A program made the position numbers and the translations under genes. From Butyricicoccus_B sp017886875 (GTDB taxonomy: Bacteria; Bacillota; Clostridia; Oscillospirales; Butyricicoccaceae), in NCBI GenBank assembly GCA_963931655.1, contig OZ007036.1:1612001-1676000 (forward strand): a stretch of 64,000 nt of DNA. Reading direction: 5' to 3'. The notes beneath the pieces were generated by a model, which worked only from the letters and a program-made list of their open reading frames with translations, made no database searches and was not told where the DNA came from. Of the stretch, positions 41,719 to 50,778 are shown piece by piece. Numbering within the stretch: position 1 is the stretch's first letter; every line of letters starts with the position of its first letter.

Positions 41719-44049
41719 ATGAACATGCCAATGTGTTCACGATGCAAAAAAAATGTTGCAGTCGTGTTTATTACAAAAATTGACCAGAGCAATAACTCTG
41801 AACAAGAAGGTCTTTGCATTAAATGTGCGAAGGAAATGGGTATTAAACCTATTGATAATTTAATGGAGCAAATGGGTATTACTGAGGACGATTTAGATGC
41901 ATTAGCGGGTGAAATCGGTGCTTTTGGTGATTTAAACGGTTTAATGCCTGCTATAAGTGAAACAGATGATGACGATGAACAAGAAGAAGAGGAAAACTTG
42001 GGTACATCAAAGAAAATGCCATTTCCATTTCCACTTTTTAATGGAAAAAATACATCATCAAATAAAAATGATGAGCCAGAAAAGAAAACTAAAGAGCCTA
42101 AAAAAGATAAAAAACGCAAGTTTTTAACAAACTATTGTGAAGATTTAACCGGCAAAGCAAGAAACGGCAAAATTGACCAAATTGTTGGCCGTGATAGAGA
42201 AACCGAACGTGTTATCCAGATTTTAAACCGCCGTCAGAAAAATAATCCTTGTTTAATTGGTGAACCGGGTGTTGGTAAAACTGCTGTTGCAGAAGGTTTA
42301 GCTCTTAGAATTGTACAGGGTAAAGTGCCTTACAAACTAAGAGATAAAGAGATTTATATGCTAGACTTAACTTCACTTGTTGCAGGCACTCAGTTTAGAG
42401 GTCAATTTGAAAGCCGTATGAAGGGGCTTATTGAGGAAGTTAAAAAACTGGGTAATATTATTTTAGTAATTGATGAAGTCCATAATATAGTTGGTGCTGG
42501 TGACTCTGAAGGCTCTATGAATGCAGCTAATATTTTAAAACCTGCTTTATCTCGTGGCGAAATTCAGGTTATTGGTGCGACTACTTTCAACGAATATCGC
42601 AAACATATTGAAAAAGACTCAGCTTTAGAGCGTCGTTTCCAACCTGTATCAGTTGAAGAACCGTCTCTTGATGATGCAACAGAGATTTTAATGGGTATTA
42701 AATCCTATTATGAAGATTATCATTTAGTTTCTATTTCTGATGAAATGTGTCGTAAAGCGGTTCAGCTTTCCGAGCGTTATATAACCGATAGATTTTTACC
42801 AGATAAGGCTATTGACCTTATAGACGAAGCTTGTTCTGACTTAAACCTAAAAAATGAGATGTTATCACTGGCGGCTGATTTAAAAACTGAGCTTAAAAGC
42901 GTAACCTTAGAGCGTGAAAGTATGATGAGCGACCAAACTCCAGATGGTGAAGCTATGACAACTGAAGAACTCGACAATAAATATGCTAAGATTGCTGAGT
43001 TACGCTCTAAAGAATTACAGCTTGAAAACCGTTTACATGAAGCGGAGGCTGCTCCACGTCCAGTATTAACACTTGATAATCTTGCATCTGTAATTGAGCT
43101 TTGGACTAATATTCCTGCAAGTAAGGTTCAAGCACAGGAAATGCAGCGTTTAAGCGATATGGAAAACCGCATTAAAACAAGGGTTATAGGTCAAGATGAA
43201 GCTATACATGCTATTTCACAGGCTATACGTAGAAATCGTGCAGGTATTAGCCCTAAGAAAAAGCCTGTTTCATTCCTGTTTGTAGGCCCTACTGGTGTGG
43301 GCAAAACCGAGCTTGTTAAAACTCTTGCAGAAGATATGTTTGACTCACCAGAAGCTCTAATTAGGCTAGATATGTCTGAATATATGGAAAAGCATACTGT
43401 AGCTCGTTTAATCGGTTCTCCTCCAGGATATGTTGGTTATGATGAAGCGGGACAGCTTACAGAAAAAATTCGTCGCAGACCATATTCCGTAATACTAATG
43501 GACGAAATAGAAAAAGCTCACCCAGATGTATTAAATATTTTACTTCAGATTTTAGATGATGGCAGATTGACAGATGCACATGGTAGAATGGTTAACTTTG
43601 AAAATACAATCATTGTTATGACTTCAAATGCTGGTAGCAGTCATAAAACCACATCTTTAGGCTTTGGCAAAACTGCAAGCGAGCAGGGTAAAGAAAAGGC
43701 TATGAAGGCTCTTGAGGACATTATGCGTCCAGAGTTCCTAAATAGAATTGATGAGATTATAGCATTTAATCAGCTATCAGAAGAAGACTTTGCAAAAATT
43801 GCAGATATTCTTCTTGGCGATTTGGCTAAAAACCTAAAGGAGCGTGAAATTCGCTTAACTTGGGACGATAGCCTTAAAAATTATCTTGTTGAAAAATCTT
43901 ATTCACTTAAATTTGGTGCAAGAAACTTACGCAGACTTATTGAAAAAGAAGTTGAAAATGCACTTGCAAATGAAATTCTCACGGACAATAAGATTATTGG
44001 TATTCATATTACAGCACAAGATGGAGAGCTTAAACTCCAAAGTATATAA
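41719..44049 (+). CDS. ClpE-like AAA+ unfoldase with N-terminal zinc ribbon
   Basis: A Clp/HSP100 ATPase that should unfold substrates for ClpP or as a disaggregase. The 776-residue product starts with a zinc ribbon (MCSRCKKN then LCIKCAKE, four Cys), then an acidic linker, then two AAA+ modules. The first has GEPGVGKTAVAEGLA and a DEVHN Walker B. The second has LFVGPTGVGKTELVKTLAED and VILMDEIEKAH. The Clp-N repeat domain is absent, as in ClpE. A UVR-like coiled middle is shorter than in ClpC. ATG 41719 has AAGGAGA upstream. Confidence 0.92.
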   Translation: MNMPMCSRCKKNVAVVFITKIDQSNNSEQEGLCIKCAKEMGIKPIDNLMEQMGITEDDLDALAGEIGAFGDLNGLMPAISETDDDDEQEEEENLGTSKKMPFPFPLFNGKNTSSNKNDEPEKKTKEPKKDKKRKFLTNYCEDLTGKARNGKIDQIVGRDRETERVIQILNRRQKNNPCLIGEPGVGKTAVAEGLALRIVQGKVPYKLRDKEIYMLDLTSLVAGTQFRGQFESRMKGLIEEVKKLGNIILVIDEVHNIVGAGDSEGSMNAANILKPALSRGEIQVIGATTFNEYRKHIEKDSALERRFQPVSVEEPSLDDATEILMGIKSYYEDYHLVSISDEMCRKAVQLSERYITDRFLPDKAIDLIDEACSDLNLKNEMLSLAADLKTELKSVTLERESMMSDQTPDGEAMTTEELDNKYAKIAELRSKELQLENRLHEAEAAPRPVLTLDNLASVIELWTNIPASKVQAQEMQRLSDMENRIKTRVIGQDEAIHAISQAIRRNRAGISPKKKPVSFLFVGPTGVGKTELVKTLAEDMFDSPEALIRLDMSEYMEKHTVARLIGSPPGYVGYDEAGQLTEKIRRRPYSVILMDEIEKAHPDVLNILLQILDDGRLTDAHGRMVNFENTIIVMTSNAGSSHKTTSLGFGKTASEQGKEKAMKALEDIMRPEFLNRIDEIIAFNQLSEEDFAKIADILLGDLAKNLKEREIRLTWDDSLKNYLVEKSYSLKFGARNLRRLIEKEVENALANEILTDNKIIGIHITAQDGELKLQSI

Positions 44050-44054
44050 AAAAA

Positions 44055-44097
44055 TTCCGCCTGTTCATAACTTAATGAATAGGCGGAAAATATTTTT
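44055..44097. terminator. Bidirectional terminator between clpE-like and the pyridoxamine kinase gene
   Basis: A 14-bp stem (44055-44068 with 44075-44088, one G-U pair), six-base loop, flanked by an A run before it and a T-rich tract after it, so it can act on both strands. Confidence 0.9.
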
Positions 44098-44105
44098 CAT
44101 ATATT

Positions 44106-44930
44106 TTAAATATGATTGAGTGTATGGAGTAAAGGCTCAAACTGTACACCATGCATTCTGTCTGTGTTTTTACTTGCTGTATAAGTTATGCAGCGTTTTA
44201 CAAAGTCAGCCGCTAAAGCTGCACTTTCACTAAGAGATTTATCGCATAAGATTTGACCAAGTAAAACCGATGCAAAAATATCACCTGTTCCTGGGAAAAA
44301 GGCATTTACACATTCATGGTCGATAAAATCGGTTTTATTACCTTTTGTACAAGCCACAGTTAAAGTGCTTTCAGTAAAATGCAATCCTGTAAGCACTACA
44401 TCACAACAGAAGTTATTAGCTAAATTTTTTGACCAGCTTTCAGCCTCTTGTTTATCTTTTGGCTTGCTATCTGGCGATTTTTCAAGTAAAATTGCAGCCT
44501 CTGTAACATTTGGTGTTATTAAATCGGCTATATGACAAAGCTCTTTCATTCGGCTTGTCATTTCTGATGTATAGGTTTTATAGACTTTTCCATTATCACC
44601 CATAACAGGGTCTACTAAAAAATATCCATCATTTGATTTTAATTTTGCAGATTGTAAAACACAGTCAATTTGTTTTTCAGAACCTAAAAAGCCCGAATAT
44701 ATAGCGTCAAATTTCAAATTTAAGTTTTCAAAATGACTTAACATATTTGGCATTATATCTGTAAGGTCTGTACAAACCCAGCCATTTATGGCTGTATGTG
44801 TGGAGAAAACAGCGGTTGGAAGTGGCACACATTGATGACCTTGAACGCTTAAAACCGATGTTATGGGCACAAGCGATGAACGACCAAAACATGCTAAATC
44901 ATGAAGTGCAAGTACGGTTTTTTGTTTCAT
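44106..44930 (-). CDS. Pyridoxamine/pyridoxal kinase (PdxY/PdxK-like)
   Basis: Phosphorylates vitamin B6 vitamers to make pyridoxal phosphate. The 274 residues have the ribokinase fold with LALHDLACFGRSSL at the start, the FLVDPVMGDNGKVYKTY active-site segment, LITPNVTEAAILL, and the catalytic PGTGDIFASVLLG motif near residue 225. A GTG at 44942 is also in frame but sits in the GAGGTGA ribosome site, so ATG 44930 is chosen. The gene is single, with its own promoter, and convergent with clpE-like. Confidence 0.88.
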   Translation of the reverse strand: MKQKTVLALHDLACFGRSSLVPITSVLSVQGHQCVPLPTAVFSTHTAINGWVCTDLTDIMPNMLSHFENLNLKFDAIYSGFLGSEKQIDCVLQSAKLKSNDGYFLVDPVMGDNGKVYKTYTSEMTSRMKELCHIADLITPNVTEAAILLEKSPDSKPKDKQEAESWSKNLANNFCCDVVLTGLHFTESTLTVACTKGNKTDFIDHECVNAFFPGTGDIFASVLLGQILCDKSLSESAALAADFVKRCITYTASKNTDRMHGVQFEPLLHTLNHI

Positions 44931-44956
44931 TATATTTATCACCTCGAAATATCATT

Positions 44957-44985
44957 ATGGTACAATTTTTAATATTGGAAGTCAA
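44957..44985 (-). promoter_or_regulatory. Promoter of the pyridoxamine kinase gene
   Basis: On the minus strand, TTGACT, a 17-base spacer and TACCAT, about 30 bases before the start codon. It faces away from the hydrolase promoter next to it. Confidence 0.6.
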
Positions 44986-44991
44986 TACCTA

Positions 44992-45020
44992 TTGCATAAG
45001 CTCTACCAAAATGATACCAT
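44992..45020 (+). promoter_or_regulatory. Promoter of the GHL10 hydrolase gene
   Basis: TTGCAT (44992-44997), a 17-base spacer, TACCAT (45015-45020). Its -35 lies only six bases from that of the divergent kinase promoter. Confidence 0.55.
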
Positions 45021-45053
45021 GATAACAGAATATACTCAAAGAAAGGAATATCT

Positions 45054-46331
45054 ATGAAAAAAAGAATAATTTCTATTTTAATGTGTCTTATTATGACAAT
45101 GCCTTTTATGGCACAGGCAGCAGATGAAACCGAAGTAACATCGATGAGAGGTGTTTGGGTATCAACTGTTTATAACCTTGACTATCCTACAAAGAAAACA
45201 GTATCAGAAAGTGAACTCAAAAAACAGGCTGATGATATTTTAGATAATGCAGTTGAAACCGGTCTTAATACTATATTTTTACAAGTTAGACCTTCTGGCG
45301 ATGCTTTTTATAAATCTGAAATTTTCCCTTGGAGTCACTGGCTCACAGGCACACAGGGAACAGCTCCAGAAAATAATTTTGACCCGCTTGCTTATTGGGT
45401 GGAACAAGCTCACAAGCGTGGTTTAGAGCTTCATGCATGGATTAATCCATATAGAGCAAGCAGAGGTTTAACATGGGAACAGCTAGATGAAAATAACCCT
45501 GCTAAACTTCACCCTGAATGGGTAGAGCAGTATTCAGACGGTAATTATTATTATGACCCTGCACTTTCAGAGGTTCGTCAACTTATTGTTGATGGTGCAC
45601 TTGAAATAGTTAATAATTATGATGTAGATGGTTTACATCTTGATGATTATTTCTATCCAGGTCAAGATTTTAATGATGCAGAAAAATTTGCAAAATACGG
45701 TGCTGGTTTTGATAATATTGCAGATTGGCGTAGAGATAATGTAAATCAAATGGTTGCAATGCTTGATAGTGAATTACATAAAGCAAATCCAAATATTAAG
45801 TTTGGTATAAGTCCAGCGGGTATTTGGGCAAATAAATCAACTGACCCTAGAGGCTCAGATACAAAGGGTAATGAAAGCTATGTAAGCTCTTATGCAGATA
45901 GCCTTGCTTGGATTGAAGCAGGTACTATTGATTATATTATGCCACAGATTTATTGGGAAATAGGTCATTCAGCCGCAGATTTTGCAACGCTTGTTGATTG
46001 GTGGATTGCTAATACTCAGAATACTGATGTTAAGCTTTACATAGGTTTAGCGGCTTATAAATGCCATGATGCTAATCCGCCTACATGGTCAAGCACAAAA
46101 CCGATTTTAGACTCACTAGAATATATGTCACAAAAAACTGGTATTTATGGTGAAGTTTATTTCCGTTATCAGTCATTAAATGTTGTTGATGGCCTAAAAC
46201 AAGATTTAATTGACTGGTATAAAACAGCACCAGACACAGTTATAATACCTGAAAATGCATTTCCAGATGAACAAAAGATAAATAGTTTTGCAGGTGCATT
46301 TACAATGCTTATAAGTGCAATTTTAAGATAA
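45054..46331 (+). CDS. Secreted GHL10-type glycoside hydrolase-like protein
   Basis: A 425-residue protein with a signal peptide (MKKRIISILMCLIMTMPFMA, cleavage after AQA) and a single TIM-barrel domain of the GHL10/DUF187 family. MRGVWVSTVYNLDYPTKK opens the domain; LHAWINPYRASRG and VDGLHLDDYFYPG hold likely catalytic acids; YIMPQIYWE closes it. The family includes peptidoglycan- or exopolysaccharide-directed enzymes and many uncharacterised members. The C-terminal 20 residues are mildly hydrophobic. The MNT-like gene follows after 19 bases. Confidence 0.88.
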   Translation: MKKRIISILMCLIMTMPFMAQAADETEVTSMRGVWVSTVYNLDYPTKKTVSESELKKQADDILDNAVETGLNTIFLQVRPSGDAFYKSEIFPWSHWLTGTQGTAPENNFDPLAYWVEQAHKRGLELHAWINPYRASRGLTWEQLDENNPAKLHPEWVEQYSDGNYYYDPALSEVRQLIVDGALEIVNNYDVDGLHLDDYFYPGQDFNDAEKFAKYGAGFDNIADWRRDNVNQMVAMLDSELHKANPNIKFGISPAGIWANKSTDPRGSDTKGNESYVSSYADSLAWIEAGTIDYIMPQIYWEIGHSAADFATLVDWWIANTQNTDVKLYIGLAAYKCHDANPPTWSSTKPILDSLEYMSQKTGIYGEVYFRYQSLNVVDGLKQDLIDWYKTAPDTVIIPENAFPDEQKINSFAGAFTMLISAILR

Positions 46332-46350
46332 AATAAGGAGGGTAAAGTTT

Positions 46351-46662
46351 ATGAATGAAAGTGAAAAAAATGTAATCATTAAATCCATTTTAGAGTTATG
46401 CAGTCCCGTTCGTGTAATTTTATATGGTGCAAAACGTGGTCTTTCAAGCGGAAAACTTAAAACCGCTAATATTTGCATTGTAATTCATAATATTGATAAA
46501 AATAAGCTGCTTCATAAGCTTTACCTGCAAATGCCACTTGATGTTCAGGTGAATATCAAAATATACACCACTGACGAATGGAACGAACTGCAACAAGACC
46601 CAGATAGCTATGCAGCATGGATTTCTGAGAAAGGTGCGGTGCTTTATGAGTCGAAGTCGTAG
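46351..46662 (+). CDS. Degenerate MNT-type nucleotidyltransferase-like protein
   Basis: A 103-residue protein with the fold pattern of minimal nucleotidyltransferases (MNT), the usual partner of HEPN proteins. The active-site loop reads LYGAKRGLSSG where active MNTs have GSRARG. The following strand (TANICIVIH) lacks the DxD metal ligands. It is therefore probably catalytically dead or only nucleotide-binding. It overlaps the HEPN gene by 17 bases, which identifies the pair. AAGGAGG precedes the ATG. Confidence 0.7.
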   Translation: MNESEKNVIIKSILELCSPVRVILYGAKRGLSSGKLKTANICIVIHNIDKNKLLHKLYLQMPLDVQVNIKIYTTDEWNELQQDPDSYAAWISEKGAVLYESKS

Positions 46663-47083
46663 AGGTGCTAGAGATAGCATGTATTACTATAAATGGCTTG
46701 ATAAAGCTCTTTGTGACTTACAAGCTGCTAGAATTTTAATAACTTGGGGCGGTGATGCAGGAAATATTGCATTTCATTGTCAACAAGCTATAGAAAAAGC
46801 ATTAAAAGGTTATTTGCTTTTTAAAAGCGGTAAACACTTTGATGGTCATAACCTAACATATCTTTGTAGGCAAACGGTTCAACTTGACAGGTCGTTTGAA
46901 AAATGGCTTGATGAAAGTGCAGCACTTAACAATCTTTATATTGAAACACGTTACCCGACTGATTTGCCGCTTGATTTAACAGAACAGGCGGTTAAAAAAC
47001 ATTTGCATATGGCAGAAGATATGTTTGCGGCTATTCGTCAAGAATTATATGACGGTGGTATGCCCCACAGAATAAAAAAATAA
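46646..47083 (+). CDS. HEPN-domain protein
   Basis: A 145-residue HEPN protein (PF05168 type) with the helical signature IAFHCQQAIEKALKGYLL (about residue 42) and YIETRYPTD (about residue 98). The RX4-6H RNase motif of toxic HEPN proteins is not visible. Several starts are possible: TTG 46610, ATG 46646 (AAAGGTG nine bases upstream, chosen) and ATG 46679. It is translationally coupled to the MNT-like gene. Whether this is an active toxin-antitoxin pair or a tame regulatory pair cannot be told from sequence. Confidence 0.82.
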   Translation: MSRSRRGARDSMYYYKWLDKALCDLQAARILITWGGDAGNIAFHCQQAIEKALKGYLLFKSGKHFDGHNLTYLCRQTVQLDRSFEKWLDESAALNNLYIETRYPTDLPLDLTEQAVKKHLHMAEDMFAAIRQELYDGGMPHRIKK

Positions 47084-47091
47084 AATATAAA

Positions 47092-47135
47092 AATCCGACA
47101 TCGAGCAAAAGAACTCTTTGTCGGACTTATTTTAT
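47092..47135. terminator. Bidirectional hairpin between HEPN and rsmI
   Basis: TCCGACA near 47094-47100 pairs with TGTCGGA at 47119-47125. The long loop has its own GAG/CTC pairing, and T-rich sequence follows on both strands. It lies between convergent genes. Confidence 0.7.
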
Positions 47136-47983
47136 GATAATCTATTTAATGCTTCTTTATAAAGTGCATTTTTCTTAACACCTATATCAGCAGATACAAG
47201 TTTAACTGCGTCCTTGAGAGTTTCACCCGCTTGTATGCGTTTTTGTACAGCTGAAATTGCCATTTCCATACGCTCATTATCAGAAATATCTGTTATAATT
47301 TCAGTATTACCTTCTAAAACAAGTACATATTCTCCTCTTGGTGAGTTTTCAGTATAATATTCTTCTGCTTCACTTAAAGTCATTCTAAGGCTTTCTTCAT
47401 GTATTTTTGTTATTTCTCTGCACATAGCGATTTTTCTATCATCACCAAAGGCTAAACGCATATCGTGCAAGGTTTGACGTAGTTTGTGTGGGGCTTCATA
47501 AAAAATCATTGTGCGTTTTTCAGAAAGTAAAGAGTCCAAATGCTCTTTTCTAGCTTTTTTATTTATGGATAAAAAGCCCTCAAAGCACCATCTGCCAGTA
47601 GGCAGTCCAGAAACAGCTAAAGCACATACTGCTGCACAACAACCTGGAATAGATTGCACTGGTATATTATTTTCCGCACATAAAGCGACTAAATCTTCTC
47701 CAGGGTCGGAAACAGCGGGTGTGCCTGCATCGGTTACAAGTGCACAATTTTCGCCACTCAGCAGTTTTTTTACTATTTCTTCTCCACGTTCTCTGCGGTT
47801 ATGCTCAAAGTAGCTTATCATAGGCTTTGATGGTAAATCAAGTGCATTAAGCAGTTTTTTAGTAACTCTTGTGTCTTCTGCTGCAATAAAATCAACATCA
47901 CGCATTGTTTGTCTTGCTCTAGGTGAAAAATCGCCAAGGTTGCCTATAGGTGTTGCAACCAAATATAGCGTTCCAATATTCAT
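47132..47983 (-). CDS. rsmI: 16S rRNA (cytidine-1402 2'-O)-methyltransferase RsmI
   Basis: Methylates the ribose of C1402 in the ribosomal decoding centre. The 283 residues have the tetrapyrrole-methylase fold: LYLVATPIGNLGDFSPRA at the start, AAEDTRVTKKLL, TDAGTPAVSDPGE and the SIPGCCAAVCALAVSGLP segment, followed by FYEAPHKLRQTL. A C-terminal helical RsmI domain is included. ATG 47983 has AAGGAGA upstream. It is monocistronic and divergent from the G5/3D gene. Confidence 0.96.
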   Translation of the reverse strand: MNIGTLYLVATPIGNLGDFSPRARQTMRDVDFIAAEDTRVTKKLLNALDLPSKPMISYFEHNRRERGEEIVKKLLSGENCALVTDAGTPAVSDPGEDLVALCAENNIPVQSIPGCCAAVCALAVSGLPTGRWCFEGFLSINKKARKEHLDSLLSEKRTMIFYEAPHKLRQTLHDMRLAFGDDRKIAMCREITKIHEESLRMTLSEAEEYYTENSPRGEYVLVLEGNTEIITDISDNERMEMAISAVQKRIQAGETLKDAVKLVSADIGVKKNALYKEALNRLS

Positions 47984-48062
47984 TATTTTTATATCTCCTT
48001 TTAGTGATAATTAATTATATATATTTTTTAAAATGAATGTCAAGAAGATGAATAATGCTTGC

Positions 48063-48091
48063 TTGACAAAAAAGCTATACAAGTCTATCCT
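48063..48091 (+). promoter_or_regulatory. Promoter of the G5/3D-domain gene
   Basis: A consensus TTGACA (48063-48068), a 17-base spacer and TATCCT (48086-48091), 36 bases before the start codon. The -35 is one of the best in the window. Confidence 0.7.
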
Positions 48092-48126
48092 TAAAACAAA
48101 GAATAAAAAATTATGTGGGGTTATAA

Positions 48127-49386
48127 ATGAAAAAGCGTGTTACAAGAATGGAAGAAAGGGGATTGGAACAAGATAAAAAAGCTAGAAAACGTGAATATAT
48201 ACTAATTAGCTTTATTATTCTAATCCCTATTTTAACAGTAATAAGCGGTATTGTTTGGGGAATGTTTCATCATGAAATAGAGTACTATATAAGCGATGGC
48301 ACAAAAGAAAAATCTATAGTTTTATCTAATAGTAGCGTTGAGGAAGCCTGCAAAGCATTGGGTTTTAAAGATGTAATTATAACAAAACAAGAACGAACTG
48401 GAGATAAAATTATAGTTAAAGTAAGCCCTGCCCTTCATGCCACAATAAAAAGTAAAAATACAAGCATAACAGCTAGATTTACAGAATGTACAGTGCGTGA
48501 GCTTTTAGAGGAAAAAGGATTTACTTTTGATGATGACGATGAAATTATTCCATCACTTGATACAAGGCTTAAAGAAGATGCTGAAATAATTATAATTGAT
48601 GTTGAATATCAAGAGCTTGAAGAAACTGAACAAGTGCCTTTTGAAGTAGAAACAAAAGAAAACAGTGAGCTTCTTGAAGGTAAACAGAAAATCACTCAAT
48701 ATGGTGTTTATGGTGAAAAGAAAGTAACATATAAAGTAAAATTTGAAGATGGTGAACAAACTGAAAAAGAAATGATTTCGGAAGAAATTACAAAAGAACC
48801 CGTTAATTGTATTGTTGAAAAAGGTACAAAAAAGCCTGAAACTGAACAGGAAAAACAGGAAACCGAGCAAGAAAAACAAGGTGATACAACAACTCCTTTA
48901 ACTACTACAACAAACACAGCAACAAATACATCTGTTAATGCACCAGAACAACAGATTATAACCAGCACAAATCCAGCAGATTTATCAACAGCAGGTAGGG
49001 CATATGTATGGTCAGTTCCTGCTGGTATACAAGATGACACTGTAAATAAAACTATAACAGCGGGTGATGGTTCAAGTTATCAGTATACAAGCGTTATTGA
49101 TGTTAAAGCAACCGCATATAACAGAGTAGAAGAAGGTGGGCTTACAACTGCAACAGGTACAACAACTAAATATGGTACTATTGCAGTAGACCCTAGTGTT
49201 ATACCTCTTGGAAGTAAGCTGTATGTTGTATCTGACGGTGGTCAATCATGGTCTTATGGTCCTGGTCTTGCTGAAGATACAGGCGGTCTTATAAAGGGTA
49301 ATAAAATAGATTTATTCTTTATGACTGGTGAAGAAGCGACAGAATTTGGTGTTCGTTCCGCAAAAGTTTACATATTAAAAGATTAA
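48127..49386 (+). CDS. Secreted DUF348-G5-3D protein (YabE/YocH-like)
   Basis: A wall-associated protein of 419 residues, possibly a lytic transglycosylase of the Rpf/Sps type. After a basic N-terminus there is one membrane segment (about 26-47). Then come DUF348-like strands (about 55-150), a G5 domain (about 155-235), and a Glu/Gln/Thr-rich linker with an EQEKQETEQEKQ repeat. A C-terminal 3D domain (about 325-419) carries the three Asp in IAVDPSVIPLG, LAEDTGG and NKIDLFF. Such proteins remodel peptidoglycan in growth or resuscitation. Its transcript has a strong own promoter. Confidence 0.88.
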   Translation: MKKRVTRMEERGLEQDKKARKREYILISFIILIPILTVISGIVWGMFHHEIEYYISDGTKEKSIVLSNSSVEEACKALGFKDVIITKQERTGDKIIVKVSPALHATIKSKNTSITARFTECTVRELLEEKGFTFDDDDEIIPSLDTRLKEDAEIIIIDVEYQELEETEQVPFEVETKENSELLEGKQKITQYGVYGEKKVTYKVKFEDGEQTEKEMISEEITKEPVNCIVEKGTKKPETEQEKQETEQEKQGDTTTPLTTTTNTATNTSVNAPEQQIITSTNPADLSTAGRAYVWSVPAGIQDDTVNKTITAGDGSSYQYTSVIDVKATAYNRVEEGGLTTATGTTTKYGTIAVDPSVIPLGSKLYVVSDGGQSWSYGPGLAEDTGGLIKGNKIDLFFMTGEEATEFGVRSAKVYILKD

Positions 49387-49455
49387 TTAGCTATTATAAA
49401 AATTTATTACATGACGATTTTAATTATAACATTCTTTGAAAGGAGTTATTAAATT

Positions 49456-49641
49456 ATGAGTATGGCAAGTAGTGTTGCTGCAATGGCAACTAATATGAGT
49501 GCTGCACAACTTCAGTACAATGTATCTCTTTCAGTTACAAAAAAAGCAATGGATAGTCAAGAAGTAGCTATGCAAGGTTTACTTGAGATGATGCCACCAA
49601 GTCCAGCTGGTGTTGGTCAAAATATTGACACTTATGCATAA
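49456..49641 (+). CDS. YjfB-family putative motility protein
   Basis: A 61-residue protein of the YjfB_motility family (PF14070): a helix containing SAAQLQYNVSLSVTKKAMDS, then QEVAMQGLLEMMPPSP. The Bacillus relative is sigma-D-controlled, but its function is unknown. AAAGGAG precedes ATG 49456, and a strong terminator follows, so it is probably a single small transcript. I see no convincing sigma-28 promoter in the 69 bases upstream. Confidence 0.8.
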   Translation: MSMASSVAAMATNMSAAQLQYNVSLSVTKKAMDSQEVAMQGLLEMMPPSPAGVGQNIDTYA

Positions 49642-49644
49642 TAA

Positions 49645-49680
49645 AAATCCCCGATTTTTGATAATCGGGGATTTATTTTA
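49645..49680. terminator. Bidirectional terminator after the YjfB-like gene
   Basis: A perfect 12-bp stem (49645-49656 with 49663-49674) with a six-base loop and T-rich tail. It also serves the convergent lipoprotein gene. Confidence 0.9.
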
Positions 49681-50778
49681 CTCATCTGCTTCAAGAGCCA
49701 TATCCAGAAGCTCTTCACCTTCAGTTGGTAAAGGTTCAGGAATATCACCAAGTTCAATTTTTTTAACTTCAGTATCGCCAGCTTTTTCTTGTTGATAAAG
49801 TGTACTGCCATCAGCTGAAACAAAACAAACAGTTTCAAGTATATTTGTATGTTCAGCACTTTTACTATAAACATATACAGCAAGACAAGGCACATCATCA
49901 ACCATAACATATCCAGGACCTGGTTTTAATGTATATTCACTCATATCTTCGCCTTGTAAACCAAGTTCTGCTGGTACAACAGAGTTCATAAGTATCTTAG
50001 CACCAGTAAAAGAAATTACGGCTGAAGGTTCAGCAGTTGCACCATCAGAGGTAGTTTTACGACTTTCAATAGTTAGTGTTACAAGACAGCTTGTAGCAGT
50101 CCAGTTTACTTCAACTAAAAGGTCATTACTTGAATCATGTTCAAAATTACTATAAGGTGGTAAAACTTCAAGTTCTTTTTCAAGCTGTTTTTGAGCTTCC
50201 TTAGCAGCCTTTTTTTCTTCCTTAGTCATCTTTTCTTCGGCTTCTTTTTGAGTTTTTTCCTCTGCCTCTTTTTCTTCATCAGACTTTTCTTCTAAATCGG
50301 CAGATTGTGTAGGCTCACCATTTTCATCAAGAAGTACGGCAGCACGCTTTAAAACTACATTTCCGACGCTTGCCGAATAATCTGGTTCATCACAATCAAG
50401 TTCAAAAGCATATTCATCATTGGTCATCATTTCAACATAACTTTTTACAGCTACAGCTGCCATATCCTTATTAAACATCTGATAGTCATAGGATATATAT
50501 TTTGTAGTTTCTGTAGTTTCTGTTTGTTCAGCTTCTGATGATGAGCCTTCTTCATCGCTTTCCTCTGGTTGAGGTTCGGTTATTTCGCCTTCGCCCTCAA
50601 TATTAGAGAAAGATGTGATATATGTTCCGCCTGTTTCAGTAGTTAATACTTTATCAAGTGCAGGAACAGCATTTCCTTCAAACTGATATGCAATAAGAGA
50701 ATCATCATCACCACCACAACCGCAAAGAAGGCATAACAAACAAATAGGTAAAAAAGCAAGAATGTGTTTTTTTAACAA
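49678..50778 (-). CDS. Lipoprotein of unknown function
   Basis: A 366-residue protein with a lipoprotein signal: a KKH basic start, a hydrophobic stretch (HILAFLPICLLCLL) and a lipobox-like LCGC followed by GGDDD, so it should be lipid-anchored on the outer face of the membrane. The frame is open to 50853, but TTG 50778 has GAGGG upstream and gives a proper signal sequence. The middle (about 60-210) is extremely Glu/Lys-rich with a charged EEKEAEEKTQKEAEEK coiled stretch. The C-terminal part is beta-rich. Family not recognised. It diverges from the SLH gene at 51040. Confidence 0.75.
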   Translation of the reverse strand: MLKKHILAFLPICLLCLLCGCGGDDDSLIAYQFEGNAVPALDKVLTTETGGTYITSFSNIEGEGEITEPQPEESDEEGSSSEAEQTETTETTKYISYDYQMFNKDMAAVAVKSYVEMMTNDEYAFELDCDEPDYSASVGNVVLKRAAVLLDENGEPTQSADLEEKSDEEKEAEEKTQKEAEEKMTKEEKKAAKEAQKQLEKELEVLPPYSNFEHDSSNDLLVEVNWTATSCLVTLTIESRKTTSDGATAEPSAVISFTGAKILMNSVVPAELGLQGEDMSEYTLKPGPGYVMVDDVPCLAVYVYSKSAEHTNILETVCFVSADGSTLYQQEKAGDTEVKKIELGDIPEPLPTEGEELLDMALEADE

